Counted from the first letter of the stretch, positions 24,501-39,500 are shown. The stretch is 64,000 nt of DNA from Chelonoidis abingdonii (GCF_003597395.2 NC_133772.1:146349429-146413428); one strand, 5' to 3'. The notes: a model not told the origin generated them from the sequence alone. Translations and numbers: made by a program.

Positions 24501-27500
24501 TTAAGTGAGGATCTAAAAAAGCTACAATAAACATACTCACCTTTGTTGAACAGCAGGAATTGTTGGGTCCTTCAGGCCTATTTTATTAATTTTATCGTGT
24601 AAATCTTGAATATTTTTTAAGAGTTCATTATTTCTTGTGGAAAAAATCTCCTGTAACTCATTTTCTTGGATGAGCTCCTCCTTACTCAGATGGGCAAAAG
24701 CCTTGTTTGCCTTTTCAGATAAAGCCGCAATGAGTTTTTCACAGCAAGTCTTTCCCCCACATTCAGCATCTTCCAAGTAGATATCAACCATCTGCAAGCG
24801 CTCATCCAAACATTTAGCCTTTTCCTTCATCAGAGAAACTTCCTGCTGCACAGCTTCCTTTGATGTGTTTCCTTGCACCACAGGTTTATCAGAAATTGAA
24901 GAGTCCATTGCATGCTCAATAGAAAGTTTAACTCTTCTCAATGAGGCCAAAAAAGCTTCTAGTTCTTTGAGAACCATTTCACTGGCCTGCATTTTATGAT
25001 TCATTTCTTCAAACTGTCTTTTATATTTAAGCATAATCTCGCGTGCTGCTTGCAAATCTATTAGGTTAAATTCATCTCCTGTTGAGCTGTCTAGGTTTTC
25101 CAGTTGTTTGCAAAATTCAATCTGATTTACTATACAGCTCTGGACCTTCTGAAATTGAGAAAACCACAGCAGGTTTAGCTAAGTGAAAGAGAAATTGTAT
25201 CTCATATTCCAAGGCCTGGTTTACACTACGCGTTTAAACCGATTTTAGCAGCGTTAAACCGATTTAACTGTGCACCTGTCCACACTACGAGGCCCTTTAT
25301 ACCAATATAAAGGGCTCTTTAAATCTGTTTCTGTAATCCTCCCCAACGAGAGGAGTAGCACTAAAATCGGTATTACCATATCGGATTAGGGTTAGTGTGG
25401 CCGCAAATCGACGGTATTGGCCGCCGGGCGGTATCCCACAGTGCACCACTGTGACGCTCTGGACAGAATCTGAACTCGGATGCAGTGGCCAGGTAACAGG
25501 AAAAAGCCCCGCGAACTTTTGAATTACATTCCTGTTTGCCAGCGTGGAGCTCTGATCAGCATGGGTGGCGATGCAGTCCCAAATCCAAAAAGAGCTCCAG
25601 CATGGACCGTACGGGAGAATACTGGATCTGATCACTGTAAAGGGAGACAAATCTCTTCTTCAGAGCTCCGTTCAGAAGACGAAATGCCACAGTGTTTGAA
25701 AAAAATCTCCAGGCGACACAGTGCTGTGTGAGAAGTGAGTAAAGGAAAGCCAAAGAATCAAATGGACGCTCATGAGGAGGGAGGAGTACTGAGGACTCNN
25801 NNNNNNNNNNNNNNNNNNNNNNNNNNNNNNNNNNNNNNNNNNNNNNNNNNNNNNNNNNNNNNNNNNNNNNNNNNNNNNNNNNNNNNNNNNNNNNNNNNNN
25901 NNNNNNNNNNNNNNNNNNNNNNNNNNNNNNNNNNNNNNNNNNNNNNNNNNNNNNNNNNNNNNNNNNNNNNNNNNNNNNNNNNNNNNNNNNNNNNNNNNNN
26001 NNNNNNNNNNNNNNNNNNNNNNNNNNNNNNNNNNNNNNNNNNNNNNNNNNNNNNNNNNNNNNNNNNNNNNNNNNNNNNNNNNNNNNNNNNNNNNNNNNNC
26101 CACCCCCCACTGAAAGCAAAGGCGACCAAGAAATCATTTCTGACTCTTTCAATGTCACCCATGTTACTGAATGCTGCCTTGGTAGACGCTGATGCTGCAG
26201 CATGTAAGAGCAGTATCCACTCTTCCCCGCCCTGTGGCAGACGGTGCAGTCAGGGACTGTAGCTGTCTTTGTTATTTCAACCCGTGAGTGCCTCTGCCTG
26301 GCTTCAGGTTGAGGCTGCGGGGCGCCTGGTACACATAGGAATGATTCGTCGGTTATTCCGTACGTGGTACAGAACGGTCGTAACCTCCTCATCATTAGCA
26401 ACTGGGGCTGAGCTCCATCAGCCCCCCTTTCCTGTGTAAAGGAAGATTCTGTACTGCCTGACTGTCTAAGCAGCGGGCATGCTGGCTCCTCTCCCCCGCC
26501 CGCTTAATGTCCTGCCGACTTCATAGCCACCAGGAGGCTGCATCTCCCTCTTTATTCACTAACAACTCACGTTTCTTATTCCTGCATTCTTTATACTTCA
26601 TGACACAATGGAGGACCTGCCATTAGCCGAAGGTGGGGAGGGGAAGCAACTAGGTGGAGTTGTTGCAGGGGCACCCCGTGAATGGCAGCAGCTTCATTCT
26701 GCCGGACTGACGAGCAGCTGTGCTCACGATCCACTGTTCTCTATCACCACTTCCCATATTCTAGGCAGGACTGACTTTATTTTTAGAAACCATTAAAGGA
26801 GGATTGACTCGCGGGCGTCAGTCATTCCCATTTTTGCCTTGCCACCCCCAGCCGACCTCGCCGAGGGGCCCCATATAGCAACAGACATACCAGTATATGA
26901 CCAGAAACCATCCTCTCATTGCCAATTTACACCGCAGCAGACGGTACCAGAGATGATGCTAATGTCTCTGCTATTATGCAAGCGCAATGATCTGGCTGTG
27001 TAGCACCAGGAGTATCGCCTTCTGTCGCGCAATTCGAGTACACATACGGTGACTGTAAAAAAAAAAGCTGAACGGGCTCCATGGTTGCCATGCAGGGCAA
27101 TCCAGGGAAAAAGAGTGCGAAATGATTGTCTGCCACTGCTTTCCCGGAGGAAGGAATGAGTGACGACATTTCCCAAAACCACCTGCGACAATGATTTTTG
27201 CCCCATCAGCCACTGGGCTCTCAACCCAGAATTCTAAGGGGCGGGGGAGACTGCGGGAACTATGGGATAGCTACGGAATAGATACCCACAGTGCAACACT
27301 CCGGAAATCGACGCTAGCCTCGGACCATGGACGCACACCGCCGAATTAATGTGCTTAGTGTGGCCACGTGCACTTGACTTTATACAATCTGTTTTATAAA
27401 ACCAGTTTATGTAAAATCGGAATAATCCCGTAGTGTAGACGTACCCCAAGCAAAACATAGAACTGGAAAAAAAAAATGAGCCCCAGGCCCAGCCGATCAG

Positions 27501-30500
27501 CTAAAAAGAAGCTGTAATGGCAATTGGCTCTCGGTTGCATTGCGTGCTCTGCAGGTGAGTCCCTCCCGACCCACACAGGGAGTGGGGGAGCGGGAAAGAG
27601 CAGCGATTGACAGAGGAAAGGGGAAAGAGGAGTGAACAGGTGTGGGTCCTCAGGAGGAAAGGGTGGGGCAGGGGCAGGGGCAGGACCTCGGGGAAAGAAG
27701 CAGGGCAGGAGTGGGGTCTCGGGGAACAAGGTGGTGCAGGGGCAGGGCCTCAGGGGAAAGGGGCAGGGGAGGTTCTGGCACTCCTGCTGGAGTGTCCAGT
27801 TTTTATATATTACAAAGTTGGCAGCCCTAGGCAGGGAGTCTTCTACTTTCTCTAAAAGTAAAATGCGGGCGTGCTGAGAAATCCCGCTGCAGAGTCTGTT
27901 ACTTTGTTACAGTATCATGCACTGAAGAACAAAACAGTAAAACAGAGAGTCCACAGCTTTGGTGGCATGCAGCAGCTACCTCGAGAGCTTGAGACAACTG
28001 GTGTCAGTTTCAGAGCCTCGGCAACTGGACTGTATGGTCCCCACTGCCAAGAAGGAAGTCAGACATAGGGTCTGCACCCAGAAGTCCAGTGCCAGAGAGA
28101 CAGTATCTAAACTCTGCTCAGCCTTAGCAAGCAGAGGCCATGTGGGACCCAAGATACTGCAGCCTGGTGAGTGTCCAGCAGGGGGAACTTCTCTGAGTTG
28201 TAATAATAGTCTACAGAAATATTCTGCAATCTGAATTACACCACATAGTAGGTTGACTCTAAGAATCTTTGGGGAGCTGGTTTTGGATGGTAAGATCCAC
28301 AGAAAAGGCTACTGATCATGCTTGCAGCAGCAGCAGCTTCCGCAGCTCAGAAAGCCTGATACTCAACAGCTAGATTGGGACCAATGCCATTTTGGATGAA
28401 AAGAAGACAATTATGAGCAAGGACTATTTGTGACTCCATTTTGAACGGGTACCATTGGTGTACACTTGGGTATGACTGTTGTATAGCAATGTTATTCAGA
28501 AAGAAGAAGGCAGCATGTTGTTAAAGGTCAGAAGGGTCAAAAAAACCCTCAGGCTACTGGAAGCTATTCCCAAATCCCTGAGTGAGAAGTCCCATGCAGT
28601 TATCCAGCTCTTGCATGTAAAAATGCCTATTTTTGCAGAGTTTCACCTTGTACGCACATTTGAAAACTGAGATGTGGCTTCTGTGTTTTTCCTTACCTTC
28701 AGTTCTCCATAAATGAGATCAATATTTGTCAGAGTAAATTGCTGAATGTCCTTTCTGTGGAGTTGATCATCTGAGTCACATACAAGAATGAATTCATTTT
28801 CTATTGGCGAAACAACTTCCAAAGCAATCTTTAAAGACTTCATTCTACAAGAAAGGTAAATAAACATGAACAGGAGAAGCTGGGAAGAAAAGATCCTGCA
28901 CATATTTCAGGGCAAAAAGCATAGTTTTACTGTAAACCAAAAATTAACTATTAGACTTTGGGAGCAATTCACTGATGTCAACAGAAGTTTTACCATAGAC
29001 TTAAATAGGAGCAGGCCCAGTTCCAAACATTTTAACTCAAAGGTTGAAAAAATTGTACTAGAAAACTTGGGGATACTATAAAGTGGTCTTATAAAGTGGA
29101 AGTATTTTTTCACACAACACACTCAGCCTGGGGAACTCCTTGCCAGAGGACGTTGTGAAAGCCAAGACTATAACAGGGTTCAAGAAAGAACTAGATAAGT
29201 TCATGGAGGATAGGTCCATCAGTGGCTATTAGCCAGGATGGGCAGGGATGGTGTCCCTAGCCTCTGTTTGCCAGACCCTGGGAATGGGTGACAGAGAATG
29301 GATCACTTGATGATTACCTGTTCTGTTTATTCCCTCTGGGCACCTGGCATTGGCCACTGTCAGAAGACAGGATACTGGGCTAGATGGACCTTTGGTCTGA
29401 CCCAGTATGGCCAGTCTTATGTTCTTATAAAATGGAGATTTGTTTACTATGGTTCTTAGTGCAAGTATCTCTAATTGCCTACGGTATATTAGATGAAGCA
29501 TATACAGCAGGGGTTCTCAAACTTCATTGCACCGCAACCCCGCTTCTGACAATAAAGTTAGTACATGACCCCTGGGGGTGGGGATCGGAGTCTGAGCCCT
29601 GCCACCCTGGGTGAGGGGAAAGGGGGCTGCAGATCAAGCCCTGCTGCTCCGGGTAGAGGGAGAGGGGGCTGCAGCCTGAGCTCCACTGCCCAAGGTGGAG
29701 GTGGAGCTTAGGCTTCAGCCCTGGGTCCCAGTAAGTCTAATGCTGGTCCTAGCGACCCCATTAAAATGGGGTTATGACCTACTTTGAGGTCCCGACCCAC
29801 AGTTTGAGAACCGCTAATATATAGCATAAGATACTCCACAAAAACACATTAAGATCACATTAAGTTTGTGTGTTTAAACTGAAAAATGCCAGGGTTCAAG
29901 CAGAACACACAATTATAACTATGCCTTACAATGCAAAATATATACTATACAATACACTCTTTAATTGTATGATGACATACTATTTCTCAAATAACACAAA
30001 GTACAATGATATTTTATACCTGGCATTTAGAATAATCTGATGTTCACTCCACTCTCTGTTAAGTCTGTTTTGTGTTTCAGAAATAACAGGCTTCCCTGTG
30101 TCATCCATAAGATTTTCTAGTTTAGATGCAATAATTTCAAACTGTGTCCAACAAGAATTAGCTTTACTGTCTATAACCTAAAAGAAAATACATATATTTA
30201 ATTAATTCAAAAGACATCATATTGTGCAAACAGACTGGTCAATTTTGAAAATTACCTTTAGAAGAGTTATTATAGGAATTGTGAATTTTCCATGTCGGGT
30301 GCCTCAGGCTTTTTTGTTGTTTGTTTGTTTTTTGTTTTTTAAGTTTCAGCCATTTTTCAGAACAAGATAAGGGAAAAAATTACATAGTTCTACCTATGTT
30401 TACAAAAAATCTTACACCAATTTCACTGAAAAGCTCCAGTGCCTCCATGCTTTGTACCAAGGATTTGAAATTTTACAGGAGGGTCAGATGCGTCTTCTAC

Positions 30501-33500
30501 CATCCCTTTGAAAAGTCACCCAAATTTGGCCAATTTATAATCCTCTGAACTAGCTTGGTTTTCCCATACTCAGCAGAGACGTGTTAGAGTTCAGCACCTA
30601 AATTCTCCAAAGATTTTGTCTGCAGTAAGTATGCTTCACATCCTCACAGCTCCTAGATGTGATTGGACTGTGCATGTGCCGTGCTCATAGAGTGACTGAA
30701 AATGCTCCAGCCCAGGGTGCAGGGGCTGAATATGATTTTCCCTGCAATTGCTCCTCCTGCTTGCCAGGGGCAAGTGTGGCATCAAGTGGAATTGAGAGCA
30801 AGGAAACTCTCCTGTGCTCTTAGTGCCCAGGCATCAGAGAGGAAGAGTAATATTACTCCTGGGGGAATTCTGTGCTACTGTGTGCACACATAATTAATGG
30901 GCCATGCATATTTTTAATTTTTTTGCACAGAAAAAAGCTTCTGCTCAAATATTGCTGCAGTTCTGCTGTTTTCCCCACCAGAAGGCGCTGTAGTGGTAGC
31001 ACAGAGCAGCAGCTCCCAGACAGCTAGGGAAAAGAAAAAGCCTGCCTTTTTTGCAGAGCCTGTCAGGCAAGGTCAGGAGACAGGGGCTATAGTGAGACAT
31101 ACGGCGTGGGCTGTTGAGGGGGAGGGTCAAACAGGGGCTCATTAGAGCTAGTGGGTGAGAACAGACTGGGGCAGGGGCTGAATGGGAGTGGAGGCACAGG
31201 GCCACAGGGGGAAGGGAAGTACAGGGCCACACGGTGATGGGGGAGAGCATGCAGAGCTACATAGGGATAGGGGGTGGCTGAATGAGAGCATAGAATCACA
31301 TGGGGAAAGGGGGCGGAGGTACAGGGACACACAGGGACAGGGGAGGGGGTGCAGGGCCACATGATGGGGGGGAGTGGATGTCTGAGTGGGGGTTGAAGGA
31401 CACATGGGGACAGGACCAGATGTGCCTGACTGAATGGGAGAGGCTAGGGGTCAGCCAGGGTCTGCATGGGGGAAGCTCCCTAACAATCACTCCCTGCCCT
31501 CCCCCGCCAAAAAAACCTGCTCCATACTTTTCCCACCCATACCCAACAACCCTCAAAGTTCATACCCAAGCTCCTTCCCAGCAATTTATTTCCCTCTCCC
31601 TCAGCTCCTCCATTACCCCTGACTCCCCCAAGCCTTTGCACTGCTTCTGAGGACACGGGAAATATGGTTCTGTATTGTAGTTTAAATGAATTATTACTCA
31701 GAGTTCTGTATTAATATGCCTAGTAAAGAATCTATTTGTCAAAAAACATTTCCTGAATCTTTTTTGTTGTCTGTATTGTTACAGACATACTTTCTGACAG
31801 GTATTTTGAAATAAATGACCAAAAATAATTGAAGCTGATGTGATTATATTGTGTTATTTTCACAGAATTTTGCAGAGTTTTAAAATATCGTGCACAGAAT
31901 TTTTAGTTTTTTGTTGCAAAGTTCCCCCAGGAGTAAAATATGGAGGAGCAATTGACTTTGCAACTTCAATGTTCTTTCAACATAGTTTTTCGTGTGTAGC
32001 AAATTTAGAGCATGACAAAATAATGTTTATAATAATTGTTTACAAACAATTCAGATCCTCTAAAACTACAATAGCGCTGGAGTAATTTTGCACACGATGG
32101 TCCAAACTCTCCTCTCAGCTACACTGGCACAACTCCACTGCCGTGTAAGGCCTCAATCTCGCAAAGAGCTGAGCCTTCCTATGACTGTTGAATGTCTTCA
32201 ACTCCCACTGAAGCCAGAAGCAGTTGCGGACATGGATTACTTCTCAGCAGTATGCTCAGTACCTTGAAAAAGAGGGTCTCAAAAGAGAGTAATTTAACAC
32301 CCTCTTCCTAACATATCATATAAATTGTAGACAAGCAACATATTCTTCAAAATGATTGCTATTTACCTGTAGATCTAGCAGCTTATTCTGAAGGCATGAG
32401 GTGTCTTTTATTTCATCAGTAAAAGGAGACTCTACTTCATCTTTGATTCTTTGTAAATGAAGTTCGAGATTACTCCTCTGTGTATCAAAGCTAGGAAAAG
32501 ATGCAATAGTTCTTAGATAGTATCAACTTTACTTTAATAGAAGACAGGAAAGGAAAAACAATTGGGGATGTGACTTGCTGAACAATTACTTTAATTGAAT
32601 TTACTTTAATTGCCATTAAAGTAAATTCAGCAATTTGCTCAAGTAATTGGGTTTTTTACCTAAAGTCCAAATGTTACATGAATAAGCATTTGTGTTTAAA
32701 ATGGAGTAATTGCTCACCTAGTTACCTGATTTGTGTGTGCAAATTCTAATTTCAGGCTCAAACATGGGTTTTGTGTGTGTAAAAACCAAGAATTTCTGGA
32801 AATTTGGCCCAGAATGTTTGGCTTCATCATATTCAGGTACATACACACATCCCAAAGCAAAGCTTCCTCTAACTAAGGAAGAGCGAAAAGCAGAAAAATC
32901 ACTAAATCCGGTAGTTTCCTTGTTATAGAGATCTAATTTACATTTACAGACTACTGTGAGTGACTGTATAGTAAGATAAACAGATAGTTAAACAAAATTT
33001 AGAAGAACAAGTAGAGAACAGAATTCAGCATAGCAAAAATAGTCCAGATATATGAAATTCCCAATTTACTTGTAACTTTTTAATATAGTATTATCTCTCA
33101 ATGTACGTATTTTGCCATTTAAAAATTACCTCTCTAATAAAGTCTCTAAGGGCACATCGCTGTCTTTCTCAAACTTCTTTGTACAGCTTTCACCATTCTG
33201 TTTCATGTCTGATTCCAAAATTACATCTGAAGCTGGTCCTGATGCCTAATCAAATATAAAAATCAGTTATGTTGATAACTGCATTACCTTATATCTATGC
33301 ATTCAACAAAGATCAGAAGACAAACATACACTGCAGAAAGAAACAATCACTTTTTCATGCGAAACATACCCAATTTCTGAAAGAAGCAGCTGTTTATGAA
33401 CATAAGATACACTTAAACTAGATTATTAAGTAAAATTATAAAATTATGAAATACACCTCTTTCTATGGACTATAAACATGACGCTTGAGCCATCAGAAAA

Positions 33501-36500
33501 GCAGCAGATTCCATCACTATACAATGGATAGTATTTGTAGCACAGCGTGAGAGAGCTTCCTCATCACAGTAGTGCATACTGCAACCTCAGCTGCCTTAAC
33601 AGATATTTCCTCTATATCCTCAGCCATTGGTGCTAATACAATGGAGACACAAGCTGAACTCTGTATAGGTCACCAGCATGTTTTTGGATGTCTTGCTGAT
33701 GAATACTGTGCTGCCTATGTACATCTCAAGTCACATGAATTGTAGTCCTCTTGGACCACACTCTAAACAAGACCTCTTCCTCTATGGCATTCCACTCCCG
33801 GTAAACAGTTGTACCCCTCTACATTAGCAATTGTTTAATAAAGCTATACATATTCTTTTAATATTTCCTTAAAGTGAACCCTCCAGCATTTTTCATCTCT
33901 ATATCCCCTCCTATTTTTGTTCACATCTTTTGGCTACTGAGGGGCCCAAAACTGAATGTAGTATTCTAAGTGTGTTTCCTCCAGTGCTAGAGGCTGAAAT
34001 TCACCCCATCAAGAAGGGCAATACAGGGACTTGAGTGCTATTTTGAGAACTTAAGTGGGCCTTGAGCTGGCCCTTTGCACAGGAATGACTTCCACTCAGA
34101 GAGAGGAACTAGACTGAAAGTTCTCTGAGGCAGAGACTGTCTTTTCAATAAGAATTTGTACATGGTGAGCAAAATGAGGTCCTGAGCTTTGACTGGAGTG
34201 CCTGAGTCCCACTGGAATATAGACAGACATAATAATTGCTCTCCGTTTGACCAAGATCCACTCTAGATAAACCAATATTTGCTAATAGTATGTCTTTAGC
34301 CATCTGTCTTGGATGGGTTAGACACAACAAATCCTGCATCTTTGCAGGGGGCAGAGTAGATGACCCCTGCCGTCCCTTCTAACTCAATGAGTCTATGATC
34401 TGAATTCCATACCTCCTGAGTTGAAAGTATATCAACTGTTTGGGAAGATGTTTCCTTTTCTTCATTCTCAGGAGCAAGTATAGAACCCCTAAGGTTTAAA
34501 AGAAATTTCAGCTTAATAATAACAGCAGTAAGAACTAGTGAATACAAAGAAAAAACATGGCAATCATGCAGCATATATCAAAAGACAAAAACAAACACTG
34601 TAACTCTGCCAAAGATTAATCTAACATGACATAGACTAGTTCATTAAAATATTTTAAAAGAACAATTACTCGAGAAAATATACTCCAGGTTACAATCCTG
34701 CAACAGCAGGAGGATGATCTAGATATCTTAGTTTTATGAAGCTATGATACATTGTCCCGCAAAATATTCACCCTTGTTTAGATGCCTGGCCACCTCCAAC
34801 GTGGGACAGCAGAGTTACGTAAACATCTGCAGCACATTTTTGAAGTTCTTCTTGCTTTCGTTCACACTCTGCAACTAGTGTCTTTGTTTTTGGGTGAGTT
34901 TCTTCTGCAGTCAATCTTTCACACATTGCTTTAAGAACTTGTAGGCAGTTGTTTAGTTCCCCCAGGCTGCGTTCAGGAGAAAAAAAAGCCTAAATGAAGA
35001 AACAAACACATGATAAATTACAACAATGTGGTTATTTTCATATTTATTTATTTTCATTGTTATATTTAGTGTTCTTTTGTCATACAAATACACTTTCAAC
35101 TGAGGCTCTCAAACCACTTTGAAAACATAAATTAACTCTCACAAAATCCCTCTGATGCAGGCAAGTGTTGGCCCCAATTTTACACCTGAGTAAAGGCATA
35201 AAAGGGTTAAAGACTAGATTTTTAAAGGTATTCAGGCACTTAACCCCCACTCAAATTACTAAAAGTTAGGTGCCTAAATATTTTTTTAAATCTGGGCCTA
35301 AATGATTACCTGATCATATTCTAAGCAGAGCCAAGAACAGAAATCAGGAGTCCTGACTTGCAGACCCCAGCTCTAACCAACAGACTAATACTTCCTCACT
35401 TAATATCTTTGCAATGTGAAATTTTCCCTGTCTTACATGGGTCTTTTCTTCTTTATTCCAATTTTAGCTACCAATTCTGCTCCCACTGAAGTCAATAGCA
35501 AATCTCCCACTGACTTTAGGGACAGCTGGACTGAGATATTTTCCCAAAATATTCTCTATCACTCTCTCCTCCCTGTAAGAAACAACTACAATGAAAGAAA
35601 TGACACTCTACTCTCTTGGCCAATATGAGAGGAATAGAATGCATCTGGTATACATGCTTGCTTCTCTTTATGCTTTTATATATAAAATGTGCTGTTTTTC
35701 TTCACATAAAAACACCTTGGGTGAAATCCTGACCTAGTTACGGTTAATGGCAAAACTCATATTGACTTTACTGAGGCCAGGAGTTCACACCTAGAATCCC
35801 TGTAAGAAATAAATATAGGCAGATCTTGGGGAATACAGTGACGGCCAGGTTCACCTAAGGTGAAAAGAAAATTCAAGAAGAGATGACTGAGAAAGAGACA
35901 TGAGTAAAAATATTAAATGTAAACCAAAGTTTATTACACACTGTGTGAAATTTACCCCTGGGCAGAGGACTAGCACGGCCTATGAACCAGTAAAGCACCA
36001 CTTAAGGTTACGTGACTAGTTTGTGTGCAACACAAACAAGGAGTTAAACTGGCGCTTCTGTACAACCATTATGGGTAGAGTCAGCTCTATGGATAGGACC
36101 TTAGCCATGCAACTACTGCATTGCATGAGAGCTAAAGTGCACGTCAAGTTTGTTTTTTCAATTATTACATTTTGAGTAATTAAGGATTAAAAATAAAACC
36201 ACCTGTAAGAGATGATTATAAAGTAAGGTATAAACTGAAAAAACTTAGCATCCTACTGGCAAGGAGGTGACTTTTTGAAAGCCTGTTTCTTGCAATGATG
36301 GAACAGTCTGAAGTTAGAAAGAAAGTTAAATGAAAAATGCAGACGGATATACAATACAGTCACCAAGCAAAGAAGTTGAGGATAGTGTTTTTATACAGTA
36401 CCTCGTGTTCTTTTATAAGTCCCTTGGTTTTACCCACGCTAAGGAGTTTCTTCTCTTTAATTATTTGCTTACTGAGTTTTGAAAAAGTTGCATTAAATTT

Positions 36501-39500
36501 CCCTATTTCAATTTCCATTATGAACTGAATACATGACATGATTTCACGATGAACTGCCTGCAAAGTACAGAAAGCACTGTCTCAGTGTGATGGTAACAAT
36601 GGGCTACAAAGCAAATTAAAACCTCTATTCTGTAACAAAAATTTGTTTTTCAAGAGACCAGGCCTGATAAGAAACAGTAACTCATTCTCTTATGTATATT
36701 TTCTCACCTCCCATCTTTCACGAACATCTTTGCATCTTTCCTCCACTGCTAACTTTTCATGAGCTGGTGAAATATTTTTCAATTGTTCAGCTGCTTTCAA
36801 AAAATTTTCAAGAATTCTTGTGTCCAAAATGCTAAAAGCTTCCTGAAAAACACAAAACAGAATTTATCTTCGCTTATGTAGATCGTAAAACAATTTCATT
36901 ATCATATCAAAACTATACAATAACAAATGACAAGGTACTTATTATTGGGCTGCAATGGAAAAGGCCAGATTGTCGCAGGCCCTTGTGTGGATGCATAGGC
37001 AGGCCAGAGCACAATTGCACTTCTGCACTTCCTGTGCCTGAAAAAGGGCCCAGGACAACTGCAGCCCCTGCATTTCGGAAAGTGCAGGTACAGCTCCCAC
37101 AACACTTCTTGCAGGAACATTTTGTATCAAGGGGGAGTGGATAAAGTGGATCAGTGGCTATTCTCCCTCCCTATGCCCAGAAAATGATGCACACTTCCTA
37201 TATGTTATAGGAAGCATGAAAGGGGTCTGTGTCTCTGTGAGTGCACTGGCCCTGAGGGGGTTAAAATCAGCCTAGGGAGGCTGAGCAACAGGCAGTCAAA
37301 GGAGGGGCTGCAGGGGAAACAGCCAATTAGGGTGGGGGCTGCAGACAATTAGGGTAGCAGATGGACTAGCCATATAAAAGGAAGCTGCAGACCAGAGGGA
37401 GTTAGTCTGCTGAAGGGAGCCCTCGGGAGAAGACTGGCTTCCTAGAGGGTTACAGCAGGACCAGCACCGGGGGAAGGGCAGGTGCTAGCAGGGTCCAGGG
37501 AGCGTGGGGGGCTGGATAGGCATGGGAGTGCCAGGTGGCCTGTCAGGAGGTAGGGGTGTGGATAGAGGTGAGGGTAGTCAGAGGACAGAGAGCACGGTGG
37601 GTTGGATAGGCATAGGAGTCCCGGGTGGCCTGTCAGGGGGTGGGGATAGGGGTCAGGGTAGTCAGGGGACAGGGAGCAGGGGGGGTTGGATAGGCGTTGG
37701 AGTTCTGAGGGGCCTGTCAGGGGGTCGGGGTATGGATAGAGGGCGGGGGGGCAGTCAGGGGACAGAGGGGTTGGATAGAGGGTGGGGTCTCGGGGGTCCT
37801 GGAAGTGGGCAATCAGGGAACAAGGAGCAAGGGAGGTTGGATGGGTTGGGGGTTCTGGGAGGGGCAGTCAGGGGGCAGGAAGTGGGAGGGGCAGATAGGG
37901 GCGAGGGCACAGCCTTCTCTACCCGCCCCTCCGTACAGTTTCACAACTCCGATGTGGCCCTCGGGCCAAAAAGTTTGCCCATCCATGTAATAAAGGATGA
38001 GACCAAAGGCTTTTAACTAGCCAAGAAACACGACTGTGGTTCACAGCTGTACATTCTTGAGTGCTTATAGTTGCCTGGATATGGGAGTGTTGGAGCCATA
38101 TAAGAAGACAGATAGTATACAGAATAGCTTATATAAACAAGGAGGTTGAATTAGAGTAGCTTTGAGAACTTTCAATTTCCTTTTATATAAATCTCCATCG
38201 TAACACCCCCATATGACTATAAACATAATCTAAACTAGGTTTTACTTCCCTTCAAATCATGTCAAAGCTACATGCAAAAAGTTACTTGCATGTCTGATGG
38301 CACTTAGTTAATCAGCTTTCAAAGTTTTGATAACGCACTTACAACTAATAGCCAGATGTTTAATAGGGCATTTTTGGAAAAGGAGAGACCTCCTAGCATT
38401 AGTAGCATGAAGAAACAAAATTCAGGATATCCTTTCAATGGAAAAAATGACAGACAGCCTTATTTTAAGATCAAGATTTTATAACGTGTAGTTACCATTT
38501 GGGGATTTAAACAAAATACACCCAGATAATGATAACAAAAAAATCCAGGTTGTGAGTAAGATTTCTTAATACTTCCACAGAAAGTTCAGGTACGTTAGTA
38601 ACGATAAAATAAAAAGTTTTAAACGAAAGTTGTAAGAGCTGCCAAGAAATATGTGCTCTTTTCCACATCAGTGTAAAATAGAGGTCCCCAGACTGTGGGG
38701 TGCATCCACCTATGGGGGCACAGAGGAATGTTTGGGGGGGCATGCTGGGGGCAAGGAGGGAGTGTCACCCAGCCCCACTGCACTTCCAGCTCTGCTCTGG
38801 CCCCACCTCCAACCCTGGTGCCAGCTCCTGGTCCCATGCCCAACCCATCCCCAGCCCCTGACCGTGGCTCCACACCTGGCCCCGGCCTCTGGCTGCAGCT
38901 CTATTCCCAGACCCAGCCCTGCCCTCAGCTGCGGCCCCTGCCTCAGCCCCCTTACCCATGTCTGCGTTTGCCCACCCTAGGAACTGCAGCCACACTCCCG
39001 GCCTCAGCTCGGAGTGGGGGCACACGGGAAAGGGAGGGATGACCCTGAAAAATTTGGGGACCACTTGTGTAAGATGATTTTTTTAGTCATAAAATCTCAC
39101 TATGAAATAATGTGCTCTGACAGTCAAAAGCTTCATATGACACAGGCAGGAAGTAAATATTTGAACCTACCTCATTTTTTGAAATGTGCTTATCAGGGCT
39201 CACTTTTTGGCTGATAAGTTGCATAGCTTTTAAAATAGATGTTTCAAGCTGCTTCTGGGATTTTTCAAAATGGATCATGACCTCCTTTTTTGACAGAGTC
39301 TCTTCAGATTTGGGTGACACAAGGTCTAGGTTATTCATGGCAGCCTAGGAAGAAAGACAATTTTGAGAGTGTGCATGAGTATCGTTAAAACAATTAAAAT
39401 ATTATTTTTTAACATGACTCGAATTTCTGAGCTTTGGATATTAATTTTGAAATCTTTTCTCCTTTTGTGCCTGACACGAGAAGAGTCGCTCAAATATTTT

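Noticed and set aside
25556..26401. Long frames across the N run
   Set aside because: Undetermined bases contain no stops, so the length is artificial.
31087..31650. Pro/His/Ser-rich frames in the 1.1-kb inverted-end element
   Set aside because: They translate a purine-rich tandem region with no conserved motif.
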